A stretch of DNA of 64,000 nucleotides, taken from positions 1 through 64,000 of the forward strand of contig JAFIGG010000003.1 in the NCBI GenBank assembly GCA_020831485.1. Reading direction: 5' to 3'. The stretch comes from Opitutales bacterium. Lineage in GTDB: Bacteria; Verrucomicrobiota; Verrucomicrobiia; Opitutales; Oceanipulchritudinaceae. Shown here one piece after another: positions 49,301 to 61,300 of the stretch (position 1 is the stretch's first letter; each line of letters starts with the position of its first letter). The position numbers and the translations under genes were made by a program. Below the pieces are notes generated by a model. The model was not told the origin of the DNA and made no database searches. It was given only the letters and a program-made list of their open reading frames with translations.

Positions 49301-52300
49301 AATGTGTCGGTGGATGTCACGGTGCCGAGTGAGCGCATCCTTTTCGCCAATGCTATGGCCACCGATCCGGGTTATGGTGGAGATAACTGGATTGACGGCG
49401 GCACAGGCGCCAACCTGATTTCCGGCGGCCCCGGCAACAATTACATTACCTCGGGTCCCGGCAACAGCATCCTCGCCGGTGACATGGTCTTCTTTGAGCG
49501 CAACCGCTTTAATAAACTGTCAATGGTTCACTCGGTCCACCCTGAGGCCGGCGGCGACGATGTGATCATCGGAAACCTTGGCAGTAGCCTGATTATCGGC
49601 GGTGGCGGCAACGACTACATTGACGGTGTCGAAGGCAACAACCGTATCATTGGTGACCACGGGGCATTCATCTTCTACCGCGAAAGTGCCCGAGACGGCG
49701 ACATCTTCTCGCTCTATCCTGAGTATGGCGGTTTCAACACCATCTTTGGCGGTGCCGGCCACGACATCATTATCGGTGGCTCCAGCGGTGTGATGAGTGA
49801 GCCTGCTTTACTGCAGGGCCTCTCCGTGGTTCGTTCCACTTCGAGCACTGTATGGGCCCAGGGTTCAATCTCGGATCGGACTTTTGAAGCACGTCAGGAT
49901 GTTGGCGGCTACATCACCCGTGCGGGTGGGTATGCGGCTGAAGGCAACCTCATTTACAGCAGCCCCAATGGATCTTCCTTCGATGACATTGTCTTTGGTT
50001 CCAGTGGCTACGTTCAGCGCAGCCTCAGCGGTGAAATCCTCTTCCTGACGACCCGCGAGAGCATTCCAGAACTCGACCAAAACCGCAATTACCTGGCCTA
50101 TCCGAACCATTCAAGTGTCGGCCAGGTTGGCAGCCAATGGTTCCGTGATTCCCTGCGCGCGGGCACTCCAGTCTCGGAAACACCTGTCCTCTACCAGGAC
50201 TTTGGCGGTGACAGCGTGATCAACTGGTATGCAGGCGCTCAAACCAACTCAGGTACCGGCGGGAACAATATCATCTTTGGCGGTGCCGGTAATGACGTGC
50301 TCTATGGCGGCACTGGTGATGACATTATCCTCGGTGACAACGGCGAGGTCCGCCCCATCGGTGGCCAGTACATCGTCGAAGGCGTACGCTCCACCCATCC
50401 GGGTTCCGGAGGACACGATCTGATCTACGGCGGAGCCGGAAATGATATCCTGATGGGTGGCCCGGGACACGACCTGCTCGTCGGTGGACCTGGCGATGAC
50501 CATCTCTGGGGCGATGGCGGCGATGACATTCTGTGGGGTGGCGTTGAGCTGCTGCCGTGGACCGAATTCCGCGTCCTCGAAGGGGAGAGCATCGAAGACA
50601 AATTTGAACTGCCCCCGGGTTGGGAAGAGGCAGAGGCCGATTATCCGACTGGATACCAACCACCATTGATTACCGCCAAGATCCTGAATGGCCAGATCAT
50701 CAGTGGCACCGCACAGGACGGTAACAACGTGCTGCGGGGCGGCTTTGGCGACGACATCATCTTTGGCGGTGGCCGCGATTCCGATATCGATGGTGGCCCG
50801 GGCAATGACTACATCGATGGCGGTGCGGGCAATAACATCCTGACCGGTGGTGGCGGCGACGACGTCATCCGTGGTGGTTTCAATGACGACGTGATCCGCG
50901 GAGACTTCCCCTTCCTTGGCTCGTATGATGCCATTGACCCAAGCATGCGGGTCGGCATGGTCGGCACACCTGCGGATCCGTTTGAATACTTTATTTTCCG
51001 CGGCTTCTACACCGGGCGTGATCAGATCTACGGCACCGCCGGCAGCAACAGCATCTTCCCTGATGGTGGCGCCAGTGACTCCCTGATTTTCGATGACTTC
51101 GATGTCTTCAAATACGACTACAATGGCAAGCAGTACGATGCTATTGTTCAGACTTCCAGCACCAAAACCAATCACGCTCCAGGTCTCGGGTATTCTTACT
51201 CGCACTTCGAATTCAAAAACGCCAACAATGACATTGAATTGCGGGCTGTTACCGCGAGCACTGCCTTTAACGGCTGGAAACTCCGTTTCATAGATCTCGG
51301 CAATGACTTTGAGGAGATAAAGGTCGAGTTCGATGCCACTGTCGAAAAACCTTACATGAATATTTTCATCAAGGTGGGCGAGACCAATGCAGCAGAGGTT
51401 CAGAACGCAATCATCAACACCCCGAATGCTCCTTTCCTTGCCTGGGCCTACTACCGTGGTCCGAATGCCGTTGAGTTTTCCGACCATGGCGATGGGCCAG
51501 CCAGCCAGCTCGGTCAGCGCGCCTGGGGTGGCAATGGCGGTAATACAATGTATTCCTGGGCTCCGACAGAGAATGAGGACCAGTGGGACTACTACGGCAC
51601 CGAGCTGCGTGGTGGTACCGGCAACGACACCCTCTACGGCAATATCCGTCAGGACCGCCTCTTCGGTGTTGGTGGAGACAACTTGATCCGAGGCGCTGCC
51701 TTGAGCGGCCCGGCTTATGCCCAGAACGAATACGGATTTGGCAAAGGACCTCTGGAAGTGGGCGGCCCGAACCTGCTCGTCGGCGGTCCTGGCAATGACT
51801 TTATCTACGGTGGCGGCGGAGACGACCTCATCTGGGGCGGTGGCGGCAGCGACTGGCTCGAAGGCGGTGACGGTCTGGACACCATTTATGGCGGAACCGG
51901 AATCGACACGATCGTGCTGGATGTGAAGGCCTATTTCACTCGTTTTGGAAACAACATCGACGGTTTCTACGGGAATGAATTCCGCAATGATACCCTGGAT
52001 GACAACGCGACCGACATCCTCCTGATCGAAGGCACCGATTTCAATGACCTGATTCTCCTCTCCGAAGAAACTGCATTGCTGAGCAGCAAACCAAATGCGG
52101 TAACGGTCTCGAATTATTCCTTCAGCGATTCCTTTACGCTGCGGCTCGAGCATCCTGATGACGGCATCGTCTATGAGGACAGTTTCTCGGTTTCCAGCTC
52201 TGGAGACTTGGCTGACCTGATCAATGCCTTTAATACGGCCTTCAATACCAGCCAGGGAGTGAACGGACTTGCCGGGCGGGTTGAAGCCGTTGCCCGCGGG

Positions 52301-55300
52301 CAGACCGTCGCGATTATAACCCGTGGTTTTGGCGCTGATGCATCCTTGACCATCAGTGGCTTCGAAGAACGGTCAGAATCCAACAATCCAACAGGCAGGC
52401 TGCTCGATGACCTCGGCTTTGTTGCGGGTCAAGTTGGCGTAGGACAGTTGGCAGTCGATTATGCCCAGTGGGTTGCACGGTCGGGCGTCGATATGAGTAC
52501 GGTCGATCCGATGGCGATTCTTGAGCTTTGGAACTCTATCGGTGCGCCACGCCTGGATGCCTGGAACAGTGATCTGGAGACGCCTTTTGAGCTGGTTCCG
52601 CACCCAGAGGAAGCTCCCGACGGAAGCCCCGCACTGCGCACCATTCTCCTGACCTGGCGCAGCGATAGCGGACGACCGCTGGTTGAACAGTTCCGCATCA
52701 GTGGTCTTGCCGGCGATGACATCATTGGCTTCGTCCAGGGACGTAACGCCGTCAACGTTGACGTGTTGACCGAGCGCAGCCGGGACTATGTGAGCGTGAT
52801 CGACGGCGGCCCTGGCGACGACATCATCTTTGGCTCCGATGGACGCGACCAGATCTACGGCGGTTTTGGTTCGGACCGCATCTATGGATTCGGTGGCGAC
52901 GATCAACTTTGGGGCGATGGACCAGCTGAAGGATCTCCAGATGATGTGAACATCATCTTCGGCGGCCAGGGCAACGACGACATCATCGGTGGTGCCGGTG
53001 AGAACTTCCTTTATACTTGGTCGGACGATCCAAACCGGGGTGGCCCCAACGATCCTGCCCTGAACGAACTGCACTTCACTGACGGTGAGGAATTGATCGT
53101 TGTTCCAGTGGATCCGGAACTGCACCTGCCGATGGGAGATCCGATCCGCGTGCTCTCCAACCAGTTCCAGGCTGGCTTCGATACCCTGCGGCTGGTCGGC
53201 ACTGCTGATCTTCCGGAGAATGGCCGTCTGCAAAACGACGCTCGCTTCGCCATCTTCCTGGGCCGGAATGCAAATCCGGTTGAGGTTCTGGTTCGGGCCG
53301 AGGACACAGCTGACAATACCAGCATTGCGAATCTAATTGCGGACGTTGAGGCAGCAATGAAACAGGGTCGTCTTGCCAACGGCAATACAGTCGACCTCAC
53401 ACGAGCCATTGCAGTAGGACGTGAAGGCAACCGAATCACCTTTACTACCAAGGGCACTCATGTCGCTGCCAAAATCGTCGAAGGTGGCGCCACTATCGGG
53501 ATTGCCGGTCCCAATCCCGTCTCCTTTTCCGGTCACGGCACGATCGCCGTCAGCGGTGTTCTTGACAGCGGATTTAATGGTAAGCTGGAAGAGGATCTTG
53601 AGATCGAGTTGAAGCTCAACAACGGTAAAGCATATATTTTGGAGCTGACTGTGGATCAGACGGCCTCCAACAACGACAGATTCGCTTTCCGCAATAGTCT
53701 AAACGCTGCACTGGCCCAGATACTGGAGGAAAATGGCGCTCCGGCCCGACTCAACCAGTTCCTGCGCTTTGATATCCAGGCATTGGGTGGCGATCAGATT
53801 CAATATGTCCTCAGCGCACGCACCGATCAATTGCAGATTGTCGACCGCTCCGATGTGCTGCGGATCGTTGGTACGGATGACGTTCCTTTGACGGGTATCC
53901 TCTCCGGCAACGCCCACTTTACTGTTATTGTCGGGGTCAATGGTGAACCGGCGAATGTGATTGTTCCGTTCGAAGCTACCCGTGCGAACCTGACCATTGA
54001 CATGTTGATTCAGGACGTCAACGAAGCCATCGGCAAGGCACGGTTTGCGGACGGCAGCTATGCCAACCTCGACCTCGCAATCGAGGCCGTTCGTGAGGGT
54101 AACCGGGTTGTTCTGCAGACCAAGGGAACGCTTGTTGAACTGAATTCCGGGGCCGGAGACCCGACCAGCGAAGTTCTGAACTTTGCTCCGGATATGATTG
54201 GCCGTGGTGAGTTGCAAGCTTCTGCGCCAGCGCCATCGAATGGCCGTCTGCCTCTGCCTGAAGCCGGTGAGCCTGATGATGCCCGCGATATGAATTTCAC
54301 AGTCCGCCTGAATGGTGGCCGCGCTTACTCGCTGACTCTCGAGGCTGCGGAAACCCAGGAAAACAACTCTGTTGCGGACTTGGTTGCACAGTTGAACAGC
54401 TTGTTGGCCTCCGCTATGGACGGAACGACTCCGGCCCGCCTCGACCAGTATGTCCGCTTCGGCAACACCGCTGATGGCCGCCTGACCCTGAGCTCTCAGA
54501 TTACATCCATCCGCTTCATCTCACAGTTTGGAATCTACGTGGATAAGGAAACCGGCGCGCTTCACGACAACGATGGCGGTGGTCGTTTCGATCTTGAGGA
54601 CACCGGATTGAACCGTGTGCTCGGCGGCGATTATGACGATCACCTCTACGGTGGAACTGGCCTCGACTTCCTCTACGGCAATGGTGGCACCAATACTTTG
54701 TGGAAGTCCGATGGAACCAGCTTTGATGGTGGAGACGGTGGCGTTGCCGGTGATGCATGGAAGGAATACGCCCAGGGGACAGACAAGGTCTGGTATTACC
54801 GGGGTACCAATGCCGATGACGTTATTTCTGTCGACTACGTTACCGAGCCAGGCCTCATGGGCGGTCGTCATATCATTACCCGCCTGACCAATAACAACGG
54901 AAACTTTACCTTCGACGCTCAGGTCAACCTCAGCTTCAGCGCCACTGACTCCCAGGGCAATCCAATCTACGCTGACCTTCCAGCCGGAACACTGCCTCCG
55001 GAAGATGACTTCCTTGCCATCATAATCGATGCTCTCGGCGGCAACGACATCATCAACATCGGGCCCACAGTCCAGGTATCCGTCTGGACGGATGTGGGAA
55101 CCGGGGACAACGTCGTCAACACCATGTCGGGCAATTCCATTCTGCCGGACAAGACCGAGCAAGGTGGACGCAACGATACGCCTGACACAGCTTACTCACT
55201 AGGTCGTGCCTGGCTCGTCGCCAACAGCGAACCAACGGCTCTCAATTACCGTCTACAGCCTGCAACCGGTGGTGGTGCCCCGCAATTTGACTTGCGGGTC

Positions 55301-58300
55301 AATGGCTCGGAACGCATTCGCATCACCGTCAACGGAACCCAGAGTAATCAGGACATTGGCGACCTGCTGGATGACCTTAACCTGGCTCTCTCCAACGCTG
55401 GCCTTGCGGCCCGTCTGGTTGCCATCGAATTGGGTGGACGCCTCGCTATCGGCCCGACGCCGGGCAGCGATGTGGTGGCCGTTGAGATCTATTCAGTCTC
55501 AGGCAGTTCCGCCACCTTGGGTCAACTGGGTTACGCCAATGGCGATTTTGTCGGCCAGGCCGTGATGGTCAGCCAGGACACCGTCCCGCGGATCACGGCA
55601 GAGAGTGCAGTTACATCCTTCTCAATCGCAGGAAGCCTTAGTATCTCGGTAAATGGAACCGCTTATAACCTGAATGTCTCCAGCGGATCTGGAACACTTA
55701 GCGAACTGATTGCGGCACTGAACCACGCCCTCGACTTGGTTGGCACAGGCAACGGAAGTACACTCGCGGATATCCTTGAATTCAGCTCCTCGGCCAGCCG
55801 GGTCGTCCTCAATGCCGCCCCCGGTGGAGTCGTTGAGGAACTCGCACTGAACAGTGGAACCTATGCCCAGAACCTGGGCTTCAGCTTCTCCGGCGGTCAG
55901 CCGCTCAGTTCGTCGTTTGTATCTGGATTGCTGCCTGAAGATGGGGTGCTCACTTCGAATGCTACCTTTGACATTAGTTTGAACGGCGGAGAACTCCGCA
56001 CAGTGCGCGTGACCGCTGCATCGACTGCGAATAATTCCTCTGCTCAGGATTTGGTCCACGATGTCCAGGCAGCGTTGCATGCCGTTGAGATCGGCAACCG
56101 GATTCGTGCTGAACTGCACAACGGTCGCCTGCGCCTGGTAACGGTTGAGGGTGGGGCACGTGCCTCGATTGTGGTCCAGGTAGAGGCCAACAATGCGGCC
56201 CGTACCCAACTGCACCTGATGAACAATCAGACAGCCCTTTCCAGCTTGTTGATAACCAGTAACCTGATCCTGGAGAATCTGACCATCGACAATGCAGATG
56301 ACGTCGACTGGTATTCCTTCACGCTTGCTGAAGATCCACGTCCGGGCGCAACGATCCGTCTTTCCAGCGCCTCACCGCTTGACGGTCTCGGTCTGGCCAT
56401 TTTCCCTGCCGGCGGTGATAAACCCTTCAAACCGGAGATGGAGCCCGAAAGCATCAATCCGGACAAGGTTGACCTCCAAGGCGGTAACGACTCGGTCGAT
56501 GATGCATTCTACCTGGCTCAGATTGAAACCTATTCGAAGATCTTTGGCCTGACGATCGACACCGTATCGGAAACTGTTTCGGATATCGATTATTTCCGCT
56601 TTACCCTTGAGAACGCAGGCCGGGCCAGTGATCGCCTGACGCTGCTGCGCGTCGACAGTGATGCCGAAATCACCTTTGAACTGTTTGATGAGTTCGGTAA
56701 TAAGGTCCTCGGTCCCGATGGTAGTCCGCTTGGACGTGCCAATGATCCCGGCACGTATCGTTTCAGCGGCACCACCAGCGAAACCGCCAACACCGTGGCC
56801 TTTATTCTCGAAGGTCTGGCCGCTGGTGAATACGTGATCCGGATTTCCGCCGACAAGCCCACCCAGTATGAGATCATTACCAATATCGGTGAACCCGGAA
56901 CTACCCAGCGTGACCTTTCCGGTCAGGATCAAACCGGAATCCGCTTGGATGGACTGCAGGCCGGCGTTCCCTACCTCCTGCGGGTGAATTCGCCGAATCT
57001 GGTTCCAACCATCTACTCGCTCCATTTTGATCTTCGGCTTGACGGGGAGCCGCTGGTTCTGGATATGGCAACCCGCCCGGATCAGGTTCGTCGCGATGTG
57101 ATTATTGGCGGTCCGGGGAATGACCGTTTGCAAGGCGGTGCCGGTGAAGACTGGATCTTTGGTACTGGTGGCAACAATGTTATTTCCGGCGGTTACGACC
57201 GTGGAGCCCAGGACTTGCTCTTCGGCGGCACGGGCAATGACACCTTCCAAATCATGCCGGATGCCCTGCCGGTACTCGACAGCACCGGCGAAACCTTTAT
57301 CCCGACCTTCAGCGACATCATCCAGGGTGGTGGTGGCGAAAACCGCATCCTGTTCCTCGGCGGTGATGTCGATCACCTGGGCCGCGATGTGCCTGACTTC
57401 GCCTCGATCCGTTTCAACCCTGTCCTGCAGCGTTGGGAGTTCACTTCGAAAGTATGGGATACGGCCAATCAGGAGTTCATGATGGACGAGCTGCCAGGCA
57501 GTGTAGTCACCGCTGAGAGTAGTGTCATTAACGCACTGCGTGCCGGCCGTCTGCAAGGTGACTTCAGCTTCTACGTAATGCTGGCACCCGACGGTGTCGA
57601 AGATGGCCCCATTTACAGGATCACGGTGTCGGCTGACGAAACCGACGGAAAAATCAAGGCGGACGATGAACCGAACTATAGCGGTAGCGGGCCATCCTTC
57701 ACCGATGTCGTTCCGGAGATTGATTTCAACGTTGTCTTTGGTGCCGGTGATCTGGCCGAGGTTAAGGTCGAGCTGAACGCCCTGTATTTCACGGAAGGAC
57801 ACGATGCCGAACACGATATCCATGGTTTCATTATCCATTTCCTGCCGGGCGCAACACACTCCAGCATCGCCAAAGCCATCAGCTTGATCGACGGCTACAA
57901 GGCGACCGTTAAGGGCACGTCTGCAATACTCACAGCGGGTGCCGCCGGAACTCAGGTGAGCCTTTCGGACGGAAGCAATTCCAAGCGCGCGAAGGCAACG
58001 CTTACGATCGATGGAGTGGACATCGAAATCGTAGCCGACAGCACTGGCGACGTTTTCAATGATATCGTTTTCAAGGTTGGCCCGCAGGTGACTGCAGCTG
58101 AGGTTACGCCGTTCCTGATTGACCTTTTGAATGAGGGACTGCGCCAGAGCGGAATTAGCAATCGTGTTCAGTTCATCGACGACAATGGCCGAATCGTTCT
58201 CGCTCCGAACAACATTCTGAGCAACAACACCATTACGCTTGAAGCGCTCCAGGCAGGGGCCCTGCGTCTGCTCGGATTTGGCGGTTCCGCCGACACTGAA

Positions 58301-61300
58301 TTCAGCGCCACGGTCAACAATGGCCTGCGCGACCTGGCTGCCGACATCAACGCCGCTCTGCGTGAAGCTGTCCGGGTCTCCGATGATCAACAGACGGACC
58401 TCACTGACCTCATCTCGTTTGGCGTTCGCGATGGCCGCTTCGTGATGCTGACGACCGGTGCTGCTGTTCAGCAGGGCCTCACCGAAATGCGCATTATCGA
58501 TGCTGAGGACCTCGGATTTGGAGACGGGCAGGGCAATGACCCCGGACGCCCGATCTATGTTCAGCACTACTATTTCTTCCAGGCCTTCAACGTCCAAAAG
58601 ATGGTCATCGACCTGCAGGGTGGCGATGACACCTTCCGTGGCGATCCGGGCTTTACCTTCCTCAACCAGACGGACGAGTGGGGCATTAAGCCGGGTGCTC
58701 GCCAGCAGGGTGGCGGATCGCTGACCAGCCTCTATATTTACGGTGGCGATGGCAATGACCTGCTGTTCGGTGGCGCATACGATGACTACATCTACGGTGG
58801 TGCTGGCGATGACTTCCTTGCCGGTGGTCCTGGCAGTGACCACCTCGACGGTGGCTCCGGTAATGACTTGATCGCCGGCAATACCACAACGCCTTTCGAC
58901 CGCTTTACCTTCGTTGAAAAACGGGGCCAGACTGGCCGCAACGACACAGCTGAATTCGCGGCGCTTCTGCCGGACATCACACCGGGCAAGGTGATCGACA
59001 ATCTGAGCTTCCACGAAGGCGATCGTGCGGACTACTACCTGATCCGCGCCCCGCAGGCTCTGAAACAGTTCTCTGGCTCGGTGGCCTCCGAGCTCATGCT
59101 CGATATGATTCAGGTCGTATTCGATCTGGATATCAGCCAGCAGCGCTTCGACATGTTTAACAATGCCAACGGCTTTGGCAGCAACATGGCTCTTTACGCC
59201 GCCCGTGACATCGATCCGAGCAGTGTTGTGGATGCGGTTCCTGCCGAACAGTTTGCCGGTGTTCCGAAATACTACATCCTCAAGATATCCAATGTTGCCG
59301 CCTACACCGTGGTTTCCGAGGCCAACCCTCCGGCATCGGGAATCCTCAGCGGCAATGCGGCCTTTGGCATTTCCATTGAGGGCGCCAATCCGGTTGCCGT
59401 TTCGGTGGCTCCGAATTCAAACAGCACAGGCATACATAACCTCGCTCAGGATGTAGCCGATGCCCTGAATGCCGCAGGCCTGGCCGATCGTTTCATTGTT
59501 GAGATCGTCAATACAGCCCTCGGCCAACGCCTGGCGCTTACCGCTGCCTACGACTTTACCTACTCGATCTCCATCGCTGAAGGAAACCCAGCCGAAGAGC
59601 TTGGCTTCCGTGATGGCCAGAACAATCAGATCCGCGCCTCGGAAATGGGTCAGTACCAGCTTCGGTTCTCCAATGCAGTTGGATCCACGGTAATGGTAGG
59701 CGGGGCCAATGCGGCTGCAGCCCTTTTGCTGGTTGGAGATGATCAGGATCCGGAATTGGCATCCTACCGTCCTATCGCAATCAATCTGGGTGACATTGAT
59801 GGCAGAGGTGTGGATTCCTACATTGCAGGGGTTAACGACAACCTCGCCAACGGCACATCGATCATAATGATTCTACCGGGTGAGCCGGACTTCTCTGATC
59901 TCGGTATCGGTGCCAACAGCGAACGCCGCTTTATCAGCCTGCCGGCTCCGTTGATGACGGCCACTGCCAATGGTCGCCAGGCAATCGTACTTGATCCGGC
60001 GGATTACAACGGCGATGGCATCATGGATATCGCGATTCTGATTACTGGAGAAGAGTCGGCCGTATACATTATTGCCGGCCAGCCACTTGACCCAGATGAC
60101 GAAGATGCTGAACCAAGCTCCGAGCCTATCGATCTCGCCGCAGCTGCTGATGTAATCATTCGCGGCAGCCAGATGGGTGCGGCGCCATCGTACAATCCTT
60201 CCGGTTCCGATGGCCTGATCGTCTGGGAAGGCAGCACGGTTTCTTACATTTCCGGTTCGACACTTCAGTCCGAAGGTTTTGATGCGGATTCACAGTCGGT
60301 TACCTTTGAGGTCGGTTCGACGGTCAACTTCAAGACGGTTACAGACGCAGACAACCTTTGGAGAGTCTTGGGCACGGGCGACGGTAACACACTTTACTTC
60401 GGCGATGTGGATTCCAGCTCGAATCCAATACCAAGCTACCGTGGCCCCAGCAACGGACGGGTTGCCGGCTATGCGACTGTTTCTGGATTGAGCGTCAGCG
60501 GCAATGGTGCTGTTGTGAGTTTCTCTTCATTCCTCGAAACCGAGCAATTGGCACGCGAGTTTGACCAGGTAGGTGTCTGGATTAGCCATGCGAACGTAAA
60601 TGATGGTGAGTGGGTGCTGTTCGCTACCAATGCTCCTGGCAGCGGGACCATTGAGATTCTCAATCCGAATACCGATCAGCTCGAAAGCGTGAACCTTGCT
60701 GACCTTGTTCGCATTCCAGATCCGACCACTGCAGCCCAGCGGGTCGCCATTGAACTGGGTTCAGAATATGCCGGTGACATCGACATCCGCTTTGTCTTCG
60801 ACAGTGTGGACGGCGACGAAAATGCCCATGCAGGTTGGTTCATTTCGAATCTCGAAGTGGACAAGTTCCTGACCGCCGCAGTGGATCGGAGCGCACACGT
60901 TAACGCCGGATCCAAAGTGATTACAGCTGCGGGCGTCGGCAAGGCAGCAAGTGGACACGATAACGGAAGTTTGATCTACAGCACCGCCGGATCCACTTAC
61001 ATTGCCAACCTCAGCGGTACTGGGCCTCTGTCTGGAACCAAGATAGGTGACTTCAGCGGTCGTCGCCTGGTTGCCCTCGGGCACATCATCACCAAGGACG
61101 ACTACGTGGCTTTCGCCTTGGACGGTGCGACGAGCAATCACCTCGTGCGCAACAACGGCTCAAGCTGGGAGGTCGTCAGTGAAGACCGTGGGGCACGTTA
61201 CATCGCTCTCGGAGACGTCGATGGAGACGGTTTGGCCGACATCGCCCGTATCGTGGCCAAGCCCGGTCAAAAATTAAACAACGCCTCTGTCTGGACTTAT

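Noticed and set aside
45040-50540. Possible CRISPR-like or short tandem DNA repeats
   Set aside because: The repetition is at protein level (GGxGxD nonapeptides) with variable codons and no constant repeat-spacer lengths.
50249-52153. Long open frame on the - strand (634 codons)
   Set aside because: It mirrors the RTX repeats: repeated GGN/GAC codons read backwards give Val/Ile/Ala-rich strings such as 'VVAATTG'. It is a shadow, not a gene.
56372-59014. Long open frame on the - strand (880 codons)
   Set aside because: It lies wholly antisense to the giant gene, whose frame encodes recognisable PPC, RTX and other modules. The minus-strand product is low-complexity with no domain. It results from codon bias on the other strand.
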